A stretch of 64,000 nt of DNA from Oryzomicrobium sp. GTDB lineage: Bacteria > Pseudomonadota > Gammaproteobacteria > Burkholderiales > Rhodocyclaceae. The number at the start of each line of letters is the position of its first letter. Position 1 is the stretch's first letter. Location of the stretch: assembly GCF_021287045.1 (NCBI RefSeq), contig NZ_JAJTBG010000001.1:310001-374000 (forward strand), read 5' to 3'. A model generated the notes under the pieces. That model saw only the letters and a list, made by a program, of their open reading frames with translations. It searched no databases and was not told where the DNA came from. The position numbers and the translations under genes were made by a program. Shown here in pieces: positions 8,990 to 17,707 of the stretch.

Positions 8990-9769
8990 TCAGGGCTTGA
9001 ACAGCAGCAGCGAGGCGCTGATCGACTGGTCGATCAACTGCATCAGCGGCGCCACCATCGAGGGCAGGGACAGGCCCAGCAGCACCATGCCCATGGCCAG
9101 GGTGATGGGAAAGCCCACGGCGATCAGGTTGAGCTGGGGGGCCGCCCGGGACAGTACCGCCAACGCGATGTTGGTGATCGACAGGGCCACCACCACCGGC
9201 AGGGCCAGCAGCAATCCTCCCGAGAACATCAGCCCGGCGAAGCGGACCAGGTTCAGCCACGAATCCGGGTGGGGAAAGGGCGAGAACACCGGAATGCGGA
9301 CGAAGCTCTCGGCCAGGGTGGCGATCATCGTCAGGTGGCCGTTGAGGGACAGGAACACCAGCAGGGCGAACAGGTTGATGAACTCGGTCACTACCGCCGT
9401 GTTGGCCGACGAGTGGGGGTCGTAGAAGGTGGCGAACGACAGGCCCATCTGAAAGCCGATGAATTCGCCGGCCACGGCGATGGCGGCAAAGGCGATGCGC
9501 ATGGCGAAACCCAGGGTGACGCCGATCAGAATCTGCTGGCCGACCAGCATCAGTACCACCAGAGAATTGGGCTCCAGGGGGGCGGGCGGCGGCGGCAGCA
9601 GGGGATGCAGCCCCAGGGCGACGGCCATGCCGAAGATCAGCCGGATGCGGCGCGGCAGGGCCGCGCTGGAGAACACCGGAGCCACGAAGACCAGCGCCAG
9701 CACCCGGGTCAGGGGCAGGAAGAACGACAGGATGAAGGCGTTCAGCTCGGCGCTGGAGATGGTGAACAT
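8990..9769 (-). CDS. fliR: Flagellar export gate protein FliR
   Basis: This 259-aa inner-membrane protein of the flagellar type III export gate forms a helical assembly with FliP and FliQ. It has about six hydrophobic helices, starting with MFTISSAELNAFILSFFLPL. Conserved family segments include RVLALVFVAPVFSSAALPRR and QILIGVTLGFAMRI. Its length matches FliR (about 260). It is the last gene of the fliF-to-fliR run, 38 bp after fliQ, and converges with the lipoprotein gene on the other strand. Confidence 0.96.
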   Translation of the reverse strand: MFTISSAELNAFILSFFLPLTRVLALVFVAPVFSSAALPRRIRLIFGMAVALGLHPLLPPPPAPLEPNSLVVLMLVGQQILIGVTLGFAMRIAFAAIAVAGEFIGFQMGLSFATFYDPHSSANTAVVTEFINLFALLVFLSLNGHLTMIATLAESFVRIPVFSPFPHPDSWLNLVRFAGLMFSGGLLLALPVVVALSITNIALAVLSRAAPQLNLIAVGFPITLAMGMVLLGLSLPSMVAPLMQLIDQSISASLLLFKP

Positions 9770-9807
9770 GGGGGCGCGGGCGGAAGCGAGGAGCGCGGAC
9801 CGCTCCC

Positions 9808-10077
9808 TCAGCCGATCAGCTGGGGAATGGCGCTGAACAGGCGGGTGATGAAGTCCACCGCCGTTTGCAGCATCCAGGGGCCGGCGATGATCAGGGTGGC
9901 GAACATGGCCAGCACCTTGGGCACGAAGGACAGGGTGGTCTCGTTGAGCGAGGTGGCAGCCTGGAAGATGCTGATCAGCAGGCCCACCACCAGGGCCACC
10001 AGCAGCAGGGGGCCGGACAAGAGGATGGTGGCCTCGACTGCCTGGCGGCCGATTTCGACGACGGTGCCCGTATTCAT
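9808..10077 (-). CDS. fliQ: Flagellar export gate protein FliQ
   Basis: This 89-aa protein has two transmembrane helices, the normal FliQ size. The family pattern is clear: an N-terminal segment before the first helix (GPLLLVALVVGLLISIFQAA), the loop TSLNETTLSFVPKV and a second helix. It packs with FliP and FliR in the export gate. It overlaps the fliP stop by 4 bp, which suggests translational coupling. Confidence 0.96.
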   Translation of the reverse strand: MNTGTVVEIGRQAVEATILLSGPLLLVALVVGLLISIFQAATSLNETTLSFVPKVLAMFATLIIAGPWMLQTAVDFITRLFSAIPQLIG

Positions 10078-10886
10078 GGCGCGAAGCTCTTCACCAGGGA
10101 ACCCAGGACCAGGTGCCAGCCGTCGGCCAGCACGAACAGCATCATCTTGAAGGGCAATGCCACCATCACCGGCGACATCATCATCATGCCCATGGACATC
10201 AGGGTGGCGCCCACCACCATGTCGATGACCAGGAAGGGGATGAAGATGATGAAGCCGATCTGGAAGGCGGTCTTCAGCTCGCTGGTCACGTAGGCCGGCA
10301 CCAGGATGCGCATCGGCACTGCCTCGGGGGATTCGATGCGCTCGACCTTGGCGAAGCCGGCGAACAGGGCGATGTCCGCCTCCCGGGTCTGGCGCAGCAT
10401 GAACTGCTTCATCGGCACCGAAGCCCGTTCCATCGCCTGGGGAAAGGTGATCTTGTTCTCGGACAGGGGCTGGTAGGCGTCCTGGTACACCTTCTCGAAG
10501 GTGGGGGCCATGACGAAGAAGGTCAGGAACAGGGACAGGCCGATCACCACCTGGTTGGGCGGCGCCATCTGCAACCCCATGGCCTGGCGCAGCATCGACA
10601 GTACGATGACGATGCGGGTGAACGCCGTCATCATCAGCAGCGCCGCCGGGATGAAGGTCAGGGAGGTGAGGAAGAGAAGGGTCTGGATCGACAGCGAATA
10701 GTTGGTGCTGCCGCCCGGTCCCGGGCTGCTGGTCAGGGCCGGCACGCTCTGGGCCAGCACAGGGGCGGCCGCCAGGACCAGCAGGCCGAAAACGGCCACC
10801 AGTAGCGCCTTTCCAGGGAGGGGGCGTGAAGATGCCCTATTGGCGCGGGGTTTGGCGGGGAGGGGGTCAGGAACGGGGTTGGCCAT
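10074..10886 (-). CDS. fliP: Flagellar export gate protein FliP
   Basis: This 270-aa gate protein has a cleavable signal sequence after a long basic N-region (hydrophobic stretch about residues 26-45, ending VLAQ). The conserved core includes LTFIPAALLMMTAFTRIVIV and then LSMLRQAMGLQMAPPNQVVI, plus FQIGFIIFIPFLVIDMVVGA near the C-terminus. FliP forms the pentameric core of the gate. Its start overlaps the 3' end of fliO by 20 bp. Confidence 0.97.
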   Translation of the reverse strand: MANPVPDPLPAKPRANRASSRPLPGKALLVAVFGLLVLAAAPVLAQSVPALTSSPGPGGSTNYSLSIQTLLFLTSLTFIPAALLMMTAFTRIVIVLSMLRQAMGLQMAPPNQVVIGLSLFLTFFVMAPTFEKVYQDAYQPLSENKITFPQAMERASVPMKQFMLRQTREADIALFAGFAKVERIESPEAVPMRILVPAYVTSELKTAFQIGFIIFIPFLVIDMVVGATLMSMGMMMMSPVMVALPFKMMLFVLADGWHLVLGSLVKSFAP

Positions 10887-11406
10887 GACGGCGGTCGACG
10901 AATTCTTTGAGTTTGGCGGCGAACGGCGGAAGCAGTTCGGGGGCGGGCGGCGCTTCGCCCTTGGGCAGGGTGTGCAGGGCGACGATGCCTTGGGGGGTGA
11001 TTCCCAGCACCAGCCAGGTATCGGCCACCTCGACGATCACCAGCCGTTCCCGGGTGCCCAGGGGCAGGGCCGCCACCACCCGCATCAGCCCGCCCCCCAG
11101 GCCGCGCTGGCCCTGGACCTTGCGCAGCCAGTAGGCTGCGGCCATCAGCAGAGCCAGCACCAGGATCAGGCCGAGCAGGGCCTGGAGCAGGCTGCCGGCC
11201 CCCAGGGGGGAGGCGGAACCCAGGACCATGGTGGGGGCGGATGGCGCTGCAGTCACCGGAACCGGGTTTGCCGCCGGCGCCGCCTGGAGCGTGGGAGCCG
11301 CCGCCGGAGGTGGGGCGCCATCCTCGGCCAGGGCCCGGGTCAGGGGCATGGCCAGCAGCAGGGTCAGGCAGAAGCGGGGGAAGAGGCCGAGGCGCAGGCG
11401 GGACAC
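10867..11406 (-). CDS. fliO: Flagellar biosynthesis protein FliO
   Basis: This 179-aa protein has an N-terminal signal-like helix, an Ala/Pro-rich periplasmic linker (about residues 28-68), one strong transmembrane helix (LLQALLGLILVLALLMAAAY) and a cytoplasmic FliO domain with GTRERLVIVEVADTWLVLGI. FliO is thought to assist FliP complex assembly. It begins 160 bp after fliN, and an intrinsic terminator lies in that gap, so fliOPQR may need their own promoter or readthrough. The palindrome 11438-11458 lies just upstream. Confidence 0.93.
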   Translation of the reverse strand: MSRLRLGLFPRFCLTLLLAMPLTRALAEDGAPPPAAAPTLQAAPAANPVPVTAAPSAPTMVLGSASPLGAGSLLQALLGLILVLALLMAAAYWLRKVQGQRGLGGGLMRVVAALPLGTRERLVIVEVADTWLVLGITPQGIVALHTLPKGEAPPAPELLPPFAAKLKEFVDRRHGQPRS

Positions 11407-11437
11407 GGTGGTGGGCGGAAAGTGTGCGGAAAAGGTG

Positions 11438-11458
11438 GGGCGGTAAAAATTGCCGCCC
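11438..11458. repeat. Inverted repeat upstream of fliO
   Basis: GGGCGGTAA-aaa-TTGCCGCCC, with a single non-Watson-Crick position in 9-bp arms, lies 31 bp upstream of the fliO start. It resembles palindromes at 33503-33521 and 40708-40720 and within flgJ (4298-4310). It could be an operator or a dispersed repeat. Confidence 0.5.
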
Positions 11459-11520
11459 GGCGATCTCCGGATCCCGTGTCGGCGGCATGCCGAAGCGCCC
11501 TATGGTAATCGAAGCGGGGG

Positions 11521-11548
11521 CAATAAAAAACCGCCCGGGTGGGCGGTT
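11521..11548 (-). terminator. Intrinsic terminator after fliN
   Basis: On the - strand the sequence forms a perfect 8-bp GC-rich stem (AACCGCCC, four-base loop, GGGCGGTT) followed by a T-rich tail (TTTTTTATT on the transcript). It lies 18 bp past the fliN stop and ahead of fliO, and so splits the fli run into two transcription segments. Confidence 0.75.
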
Positions 11549-11566
11549 GCCGGGAGCGGGCGCCGG

Positions 11567-12028
11567 TCAGCGGCCCAGCTTCCGCATGCGTTCGGAGGGG
11601 GTGATGATGTCGGTGAGGCGGATACCGAACTTGTCGTTGACCACCACCACCTCGCCTTGGGCGATCAGGGTGCCGTTGACCAGCACATCCATGGGCTCGC
11701 CGGCCAGGGCATCGAGTTCGACCACCGAGCCGTGGGCGAGCTGGAGCAGGTTCTTGATGGTGATCTTGGTGCGGCCGAGTTCGACGGTGAGCTGGACGGG
11801 AATGTCCAGGATCATGTCGAGTTCCTTCATCATCCCGTTCTTGGCCGGCTCTTCGCCGAAGGACGGGAAGATGGCCGCCGGTTGGGCGGGAGGGGCGCTC
11901 GGTGCCGCCGCCTCGTCGACGACGGCTTGTTCGGCCATGGCGGCCGCCCAGTCATCCTCGCTGATCTGGTCGCCGCCGGCGTCCGGATTTTCCTGATTGC
12001 TATCCACGTTGTCTTCCAAATCAGCCAT
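11567..12028 (-). CDS. fliN: Flagellar switch protein FliN
   Basis: This 153-aa C-ring component forms the bottom of the rotor switch. The acidic N-terminus (MADLEDNVDSNQENPDAGGD) is followed by the SpoA domain (about residues 70-150) with ILDIPVQLTVELGRTKITIK and GEVVVVNDKFGIRLTDIITP. The ATG at 12028 overlaps the fliM stop by 8 bp and has GGGAGA upstream. A longer upstream reading would bury the start within fliM. A terminator follows the gene. Confidence 0.96.
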   Translation of the reverse strand: MADLEDNVDSNQENPDAGGDQISEDDWAAAMAEQAVVDEAAAPSAPPAQPAAIFPSFGEEPAKNGMMKELDMILDIPVQLTVELGRTKITIKNLLQLAHGSVVELDALAGEPMDVLVNGTLIAQGEVVVVNDKFGIRLTDIITPSERMRKLGR

Positions 12029-13046
12029 GTTGGTCTCCCGTGTCGTTGGAGGAGGAGGCCTGTAAAGGGGCGAGCAGGTCGGCGTTGACGAAGCCATCGA
12101 CCTTCAGGGCGTACTGGCCACCCTGCTGTCCGTAGCGGCAGGTCATGACCGGCACGCCGTCCACGGCGGCGGTGATCTTTTCCGGGATGTTCACGCCGAT
12201 CACGTCACCGGCCTTCATCTGCAGCACTTCGCGCAGGGTCACCCGGGCGTTGGCCAGGGTGGCCACCAGCTCCAGTTCCGCCCCCTGCAACTGGCGGCGC
12301 AGGGTGGCGACCCAGCGCTTGTCGGTGGACAGGTGGTCGCTCTGCATGGTGCTGTAGAGCAGATCTCGAATCGGCTCCAGCATCGAGTAGGGGAAGCAGA
12401 TGTGCATGTCCGCCGCCGCGCCGCCGAATTCCAGGGTGAAGGTGGTGGACACCACGATCTCCGAGGGGGTGGCGATGTTGGCGAACTGGGAGTTCATCTC
12501 CGAGCGCACGTACTCGAACTTGAGTTCCTGCACCGGCTTCCACGAGCGCTCGTATTCGCCGAACACCACGCCGAGCATGCCCTGGATGATGCGCTGCTCG
12601 GTGGGGGTGAAGTCGCGGCCCTCGACCCGGGTGTGGAAGCGGCCGTCGCCGCCGAACATGTTGTCCACCACCAGGAACACCAGGTTGGGGTCGAACACCA
12701 CCAGGGCCGTGCCGCGCAGGGGCTTGGCCAGCACCAGGTTGAGGTTGGTGGGCACCACCAGGTTGCGGATGAATTCGCTGTACTTCTGCACCCGGATCGG
12801 CCCCACCGACACCTCGGCGTTGCGGTGCATGTAGTTGAACAGGCCGATGCGCAGGTAGCGGGCGAAACGCTCGTTGACCAGTTCCAGGGTCGGCATCCGC
12901 CCGCGGACGATGCGCTCCTGGGTGCCCAGGTTGTAGGCGCTGATGCCGCCCGTCGGAGCCTCGACGACCTCCGGCTCGTCGGATTCCCCGGTGACGCCCT
13001 TGAGCAGAGCGTCGACCTCTTCCTGGGAAAGGAAATCCTGGGCCAT
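12021..13046 (-). CDS. fliM: Flagellar switch protein FliM
   Basis: This 341-aa switch protein binds phosphorylated CheY at its N-terminus. The opening MAQDFLSQEEVDALLKGVTG is the conserved CheY-binding segment. The middle CheC-like domain and the C-terminal SpoA domain (ITAAVDGVPVMTCRYGQQGG) follow. The length matches the family (about 330). It lies between fliL (48 bp upstream) and fliN (8-bp overlap), as in most proteobacteria. Confidence 0.97.
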   Translation of the reverse strand: MAQDFLSQEEVDALLKGVTGESDEPEVVEAPTGGISAYNLGTQERIVRGRMPTLELVNERFARYLRIGLFNYMHRNAEVSVGPIRVQKYSEFIRNLVVPTNLNLVLAKPLRGTALVVFDPNLVFLVVDNMFGGDGRFHTRVEGRDFTPTEQRIIQGMLGVVFGEYERSWKPVQELKFEYVRSEMNSQFANIATPSEIVVSTTFTLEFGGAAADMHICFPYSMLEPIRDLLYSTMQSDHLSTDKRWVATLRRQLQGAELELVATLANARVTLREVLQMKAGDVIGVNIPEKITAAVDGVPVMTCRYGQQGGQYALKVDGFVNADLLAPLQASSSNDTGDQHG

Positions 13047-13094
13047 GGTGAGCGTGTCCGGTGAGTGGGCGGCGTGGGGGCGTTGAAAGCCGGG

Positions 13095-13622
13095 TTACTG
13101 GATGATGAACGAGGTGAACAGCACTTCCTTCACCGGGGTCTCGGCTTTCTTGCCCTTGACCGGCGGATCCAGAATCTCATTGATCGTGTAGCGCAATTCT
13201 TCAGCGAGCTGTTCCTTGCCTTCCTTGCTGGTCAGCTCGGAGGCCTTCTTCGACGACAGCAGCAGGGTGATCTGGTTGCGCAGCTTGGGCATGAAGACCT
13301 TCATCTTCTCGCCATCGGCCACGTCTTCCAGTTCCACCGAGATGCCGACCTGCAAGTACTGGTCACCCTGCTCGGGCACCAGGTTGACGGTAAAAGTTTC
13401 CAGGGCCTGGAAGACAGGAGCATGGGCCTCCTTTTTCTTCTTCTTCGGCTTTTCCTGCTGCACCACGTCCTCGTCGTCGTCGCTGTGGTCCGACTGCTTG
13501 AGCAGGAGGAAGGCGCCGCCGGCAAGGACGACCACCAGGATGGCGGACAGCAGGATGATCAGCAGTTTCGCGTTGCTCTTCTTCGGCGCGGCTTCGGCGG
13601 CCTTGGCTTCGGTCTTGGCCAT
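13095..13622 (-). CDS. fliL: Flagellar basal-body protein FliL
   Basis: This 175-aa inner-membrane protein surrounds the stators at the basal body. A single transmembrane helix near residues 19-40 (LLIILLSAILVVVLAGGAFL) is followed by a charged linker with an acidic patch and a run of lysines (about residues 46-65), and then the periplasmic FliL domain (TFTVNLVPEQGDQYLQVGIS). Upstream, a run of eleven G bases sits 33 bp before the start codon. Confidence 0.95.
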   Translation of the reverse strand: MAKTEAKAAEAAPKKSNAKLLIILLSAILVVVLAGGAFLLLKQSDHSDDDEDVVQQEKPKKKKKEAHAPVFQALETFTVNLVPEQGDQYLQVGISVELEDVADGEKMKVFMPKLRNQITLLLSSKKASELTSKEGKEQLAEELRYTINEILDPPVKGKKAETPVKEVLFTSFIIQ

Positions 13623-13654
13623 GCACTCTCCCTAGATGGCGGTCGTTATGCGGT

Positions 13655-13665
13655 GGGGGGGGGGG
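13655..13665. repeat. G11 homopolymer tract upstream of fliL
   Basis: Eleven consecutive G on the + strand (C on the fliL sense strand) lie in the 163-bp gap between fliK and fliL. Tracts of this length are prone to slippage during replication and to sequencing error. Its position close to where fliL transcription or translation initiation signals would sit makes a length effect on expression possible. Confidence 0.85.
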
Positions 13666-13785
13666 CGGGAATCGCGGCGCCGGCGCCAGGTCGCATCGCT
13701 TTTCAGGTCATAACGGCCCGATCGGGGCGGACCTGAATGGCATGGCGGAAAAAAGCGCGCGTGTTGTCCGGATCGGTCAGCCTCC

Positions 13786-14850
13786 TCAGGCAAACGTATC
13801 CACCAGGCCGACGCCTTGCTGGATTGCGCCGGAGCGCCCGGAAATTCCCTCGGCGCCTAGTATAGCAGCGCCCTCGCCGCCATCGCCGCCGCCCCCGAAG
13901 CGCCCCGAGCCGGCGCCGCCGAAGTTGCGGGCATTTTGTTGTTGCTGCTGCTGTTGCTGCGCCATCTGCTGCTGGGCCATCGACGATTCGCTGCCCACGT
14001 TGGTCTGGCCCAGGGAGACGCCGGCGGCGGTCATCATGTCGCGCAGGCGGGGCAGAGCGGCCTCGATGGCCTCGCGCACCTCGGCATGGGGCGAAATGAA
14101 GGTGGCCGTGGCCTTGGAATCGGGCCCCATGTGGATGCTGACTTCCACGGGGCCGAGCTGGGGCGGATTGAGGGTCAGCTGGGCGCTCTGCTGGTCCTGC
14201 TTGACCATCCACACCACCTTCTGGCTGAAGTCTTCGCCCCAGCGGGCATCGCGCACCGGGGTCTGCACGGCGGCGGTGTTGGCGGGGGCCTGCTGATGGG
14301 TCTGCTGCGTCGTGTGGGGCGCCACCAGCGGAGCCGTTGCGCCGTCCTGGCTGGCGAGTTTGGTATCCGCATCCTGCAAGGCGGCAGAGAAGGCGGCATT
14401 TTTTGCCGCCTTGCCGTCCGCACCCAGGTTGAGCACGGAGTTGCCTTCGGCCGGAGCTGCCTGGCCATCGCCCGGGGTGCCGGTCACGACGGTGAGGCCG
14501 GCGTCGGATTTGCCCTTGCCCTCCACCGGGGGCGGCGTGTTCGGCGTCTGCGGCACCAGGCTGGCGGCCGCCTGCAGGCCGGCCATGAAGGCGGCCGGGT
14601 CGGTGGCGCTATCGTCTTCGCTGCTGTCGGCCTTGGCCGGCTTGAGCGTGCCGGCAGGGACTTCGATGGCCTGGGCCGAGTTGCCGCGCAACTGGGCGAT
14701 CAGGGCGGACATGAAGTCGCCCTTGGGCCCGCTGGTGGTGGCGGCCGCATCCTCGTTGGCGCTGGCAGCCGGCGTGGCATTGGCCGCGGCCTGGGCAGGC
14801 GGCGGAACGACCTTGGCGATGGCGGTTGCGGTGGCGACGGAAATTCCCAT
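13786..14850 (-). CDS. fliK: Flagellar hook-length control protein FliK
   Basis: This 354-aa secreted molecular ruler stops hook growth and switches export specificity. The N-terminal two thirds is Ala/Pro-rich and low in complexity. The C-terminal Flg_hook domain (about residues 200-290) has LTLNPPQLGPVEVSIHMGPD and AEVREAIEAALPRLRDMMTA. After it come a glutamine-rich stretch (MAQQQMAQ, then eight Q) and a Gly-rich tail. The gene lies between fliJ and fliL, as expected. A second FliK-like gene sits at 25262-26380. Confidence 0.93.
   Translation of the reverse strand: MGISVATATAIAKVVPPPAQAAANATPAASANEDAAATTSGPKGDFMSALIAQLRGNSAQAIEVPAGTLKPAKADSSEDDSATDPAAFMAGLQAAASLVPQTPNTPPPVEGKGKSDAGLTVVTGTPGDGQAAPAEGNSVLNLGADGKAAKNAAFSAALQDADTKLASQDGATAPLVAPHTTQQTHQQAPANTAAVQTPVRDARWGEDFSQKVVWMVKQDQQSAQLTLNPPQLGPVEVSIHMGPDSKATATFISPHAEVREAIEAALPRLRDMMTAAGVSLGQTNVGSESSMAQQQMAQQQQQQQQNARNFGGAGSGRFGGGGDGGEGAAILGAEGISGRSGAIQQGVGLVDTFA
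14390..14412. repeat. Perfect 9-bp inverted repeat inside fliK
   Basis: AAGGCGGCA, five T bases, TGCCGCCTT. The arms pair perfectly and lie in the coding region. It resembles the GGCGGCAA/TTGCCGCC palindromes elsewhere in the window and could form a hairpin in the mRNA. Confidence 0.55.
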
Positions 14851-14947
14851 GAAAGCCTCGTGCCCGGACAGGCGCAGTTTTTGTCATGGGTTTTTAGCAA
14901 GGGCCATGCCAATGGTTGGCCTTGCGGTAGGCGTGTTTGCGGATGGG

Positions 14948-15385
14948 CTATTCGGGCTTGCTGCGGCGGGCGGCGAATTCGTCCTGGAATTTCTGTTCCC
15001 GCTTGTTTTCGCGCAGCTGCTCGCCGGCCTGACGCTGCTGGTAGAGGGTGTCGATGGCCTTGAGCTTGTTGCGCTGTTGCAGCCAGGCATCCTGGCCTTC
15101 GGCGGTGCGCTGCTCCGAGGTGGTCACCGTGGCGCGCTGCTGGGCGATGGCCTGGTCGATGCGGTCGATGAAGCTCTGGTAGTTGCGCAGGCTGGTCAGG
15201 GACAGCCCGTTGCTGCTGGCATTGCGGAAGCGGGTGACATATTCCTCCCGATACTGCATCAGCAGCTGCAATTTGGACTTGGCGTCCTGCTCGGCCGATA
15301 CCAGGGTGCCCAGGATGCGGGTGGCGTCGTCGACCCGCTCTTGCATCAGGGCGATCAGAGGTTGGAGGGAGGCGGCTTTGGCCAT
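14948..15385 (-). CDS. fliJ: Flagellar export chaperone FliJ
   Basis: This 145-aa, almost entirely alpha-helical coiled-coil protein has the usual FliJ length. It contains MAKAASLQPLIALMQERVDD at the start and heptad-like segments such as QQRQAGEQLRENKREQKFQD at the end. FliJ binds the FliI ATPase ring and links it to FlhA. It lies 74 bp after fliI and 97 bp before fliK. Confidence 0.94.
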   Translation of the reverse strand: MAKAASLQPLIALMQERVDDATRILGTLVSAEQDAKSKLQLLMQYREEYVTRFRNASSNGLSLTSLRNYQSFIDRIDQAIAQQRATVTTSEQRTAEGQDAWLQQRNKLKAIDTLYQQRQAGEQLRENKREQKFQDEFAARRSKPE

Positions 15386-15459
15386 GGCGTCAGAAGGCGG
15401 TTGCGAACGTAATAAGGTGCCAGGACATTAGCTTAGTCCTCCGACGGCCGAGGTCAAAT

Positions 15460-16935
15460 TCAGCTGCCGGGGAAGAGCTGGGCCAGCCGGGCGATGCTGT
15501 CCGCGTAGCTGGCCTGTTCGGAAAGGCTTTGTACCAGGAAGGCTTCGAGCTGAGGGAAAGCGCTCACCGCCTGGTCGAGCAGCGGGTCCGAGCCCGGGGC
15601 GTAGGCGCCCACAGCGATCAGATCCCGGGAGCGCTGGTAGCGCGAGAACAACTGCTTGAAGCGCCGCACGTAGTCGAACTGGCTTTGCGGGATCAGGTTC
15701 ACCATGGCCCGGGAGATGGATTGTTCGATGTCGATGGCAGGGTAGTGGCCCGCATCCGCCAGGTTGCGGTTGAGCACGATGTGGCCGTCCAGGATGGCCC
15801 GGGCCGAGTCGGCGATGGGGTCCTGCTGGTCGTCGCCCTCGGCCAGCACGGTGTAGAAGGCGGTGATCGAACCGCCGCCCTCGGGGCCGTTACCGGCCCG
15901 TTCCACCAGCTGGGGCAGCCGGGCGAATACCGAGGGCGGATAGCCCCGGGTCACCGGCGGCTCGCCGATGGCCAGGGCGATTTCGCGCTGGGCCATGGCG
16001 TAGCGGGTCAGGGAATCCATGATGAGCAGGACCTGGTGGCCCTGATCGCGGAAATATTCGGCCAGGGTGGTGGCGTAGGCGGCACCCTGGAGGCGCATCA
16101 GGGGGCTGGTGTCGGCGGGGGCGGCCACCACCACCGAGCGGGCCCGGCCTTCGTCGCCGAGGATGTGCTCGATGAATTCCTTCACTTCCCGGCCCCGTTC
16201 GCCGATCAGCCCGACGACGATGATCTCGGCCTCGGTATAGCGGGCCATCATGCCGAGCAGCACCGATTTGCCCACGCCGGAGCCGGCGAACAGGCCCATC
16301 CGTTGGCCTCGGCCGACGGTGAGCATGCCGTTGATGGCGCGCACCCCCACGTCCAGGGTCTGGGTGATGGGGGCCCGGGACATGGGGTTCACCGGGCGGG
16401 AGTGCAGCGGGCGCATGGTTTCGGCCTGGAGCGCCCCCTGGTTGTCGAGGGGGCGGCCGGCACCGTCCACCACCCGGCCGAGCATGGATTCGCCCACAGG
16501 CACCAGCTTGGTCTTGTCGGCGGCGCGGCGGCGCATCAGGCGCGGCTGGTCGAGCCGGGGGGGCGGGATGGTGCTTTCATACGGCGCCACCCGGGCGCCG
16601 GGGGATAGGCCGTAGATGTCGTCGGAGGGCATCAGGAACAGCTTTTCGCCGTGAAAGCCCACCACTTCGGCCTCCACCGGAGTGCTGCCGACGGGCATGA
16701 TCTTGGCCGAACTGCCCAGGGGCAGCTTCAAGCCTGCGGCTTCCATCACCAGGCCGTTGATACGGGTCAACTTGCCGGACACCAGCAGGGGCGTGGCCGT
16801 ATCCAGATTCTCCCGGCATTGGGAGAGGAACTGTCTCAGGTCGGCGTGGCGCTCTTCCGGCGGCCGTTGCTGGGCCTGGATCGGCTCCGTGGCCGGGGTC
16901 ACCTCGGCCTGGGGAAGGTCGTCGGGATGCTCCAC
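15460..16935 (-). CDS. fliI: Flagellum-specific ATPase FliI
   Basis: This 491-aa ATPase, related to F1 beta, energises substrate unfolding at the export gate. Walker A is FAGSGVGKS and the Walker B region is [20 protein letters not shown]. The family segments [12 protein letters not shown] and [16 protein letters not shown] are present. The protein is some 30 residues longer than many FliI proteins owing to an N-terminal extension before about residue 35; no better internal start was evident. It lies 8 bp after fliH. Confidence 0.96.
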   Translation of the reverse strand: MEHPDDLPQAEVTPATEPIQAQQRPPEERHADLRQFLSQCRENLDTATPLLVSGKLTRINGLVMEAAGLKLPLGSSAKIMPVGSTPVEAEVVGFHGEKLFLMPSDDIYGLSPGARVAPYESTIPPPRLDQPRLMRRRAADKTKLVPVGESMLGRVVDGAGRPLDNQGALQAETMRPLHSRPVNPMSRAPITQTLDVGVRAINGMLTVGRGQRMGLFAGSGVGKSVLLGMMARYTEAEIIVVGLIGERGREVKEFIEHILGDEGRARSVVVAAPADTSPLMRLQGAAYATTLAEYFRDQGHQVLLIMDSLTRYAMAQREIALAIGEPPVTRGYPPSVFARLPQLVERAGNGPEGGGSITAFYTVLAEGDDQQDPIADSARAILDGHIVLNRNLADAGHYPAIDIEQSISRAMVNLIPQSQFDYVRRFKQLFSRYQRSRDLIAVGAYAPGSDPLLDQAVSAFPQLEAFLVQSLSEQASYADSIARLAQLFPGS

Positions 16936-16943
16936 CGCCGGCC

Positions 16944-17663
16944 TCAGTCGAGCCAGTCCCGCTGTAGGCCGATGGCCTCCAGGGTGCGCTTCCAGCGCGA
17001 TTCCAGACTGCCTTCCACCTCGCTGTTGCCGGCCTCGACCTTGCAGCTGCCGGCCTGGACGGTCATGTCTTCGATGATGCGCCAGCCGGCGTGTTGCAGT
17101 TGCTCGCCCAACTGGTCGCGCACCAGAGCGGCGTCGTCCGGATGCAGGTGGAGCACCGGGCGCTCGGCGTGAGGCAGGGCTACCAGGGCTTCCCGCACCA
17201 CGGGCAGGAGCAGTTCGGGCTTGACGCGCAGGGATTGGCGAATCACCTGGCGGGCCACTTCCAGGGCTAGGGCTAGCACGTCGTCGGCCACGGCCTGGTC
17301 CAGTCCCCGGGCGGCGCTGTCGAGGTGCTCGGCCAGGGCGGCGAAGCGTTCCGCCTGGGTGCGCACTTCCGCCAGTCCTTCAGCCTGGCCGGCGGCGTGG
17401 CCTTCGCCGTAGCCCTGGGCGTAGCCTTCGCCGTGGCCTTGTTCCCGGCCCTCGGCATAGCCGGCGGCATGGCCCGCCTGGCGGGCTTCTTCATGGATGC
17501 GTTCGAGTTCTTCGGCGGTAGGCAGCGGCGTGACCGGCAGATGGGAGTCGGGCAGCTCGTGGGATTCCACCGTCGTCGGCGCGGCCGGCGGGGCGTCGAA
17601 GGCGGCCAGCTCGTACTTTTCGTAGGCGGTGAGCTTTTCTTTGGGGATGTAGTGGTCGGCCAT
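16944..17663 (-). CDS. fliH: Flagellar export ATPase regulator FliH
   Basis: This 239-aa peripheral stalk protein holds FliI at the C ring. The central region (about residues 65-100) is a run of GxxxG-type repeats ([20 protein letters not shown] and onward), a known hallmark of FliH, mirrored at DNA level by short imperfect repeats around 17380-17470. The C-terminal part resembles the V/F-type ATPase delta/E subunit ([20 protein letters not shown]). It lies between fliG and fliI. Confidence 0.95.
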   Translation of the reverse strand: MADHYIPKEKLTAYEKYELAAFDAPPAAPTTVESHELPDSHLPVTPLPTAEELERIHEEARQAGHAAGYAEGREQGHGEGYAQGYGEGHAAGQAEGLAEVRTQAERFAALAEHLDSAARGLDQAVADDVLALALEVARQVIRQSLRVKPELLLPVVREALVALPHAERPVLHLHPDDAALVRDQLGEQLQHAGWRIIEDMTVQAGSCKVEAGNSEVEGSLESRWKRTLEAIGLQRDWLD

Positions 17664-17707
17664 GGATCAGGAGCGGGACTGCGGCTACGGCTGCGGCGGG
17701 TGGCGGG

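Noticed and set aside
13673..13688. Weak -24/-12-like sequence before fliL on the - strand
   Set aside because: Only the GG and GC doublets and a few bases fit (TGGCGCC with CCGCG); the region is GC-rich enough to give such matches by chance.
17380..17470. Short repeated units in fliH as a CRISPR or satellite
   Set aside because: They encode the GxxxG repeats of FliH in frame and lack the regular repeat-spacer pattern.
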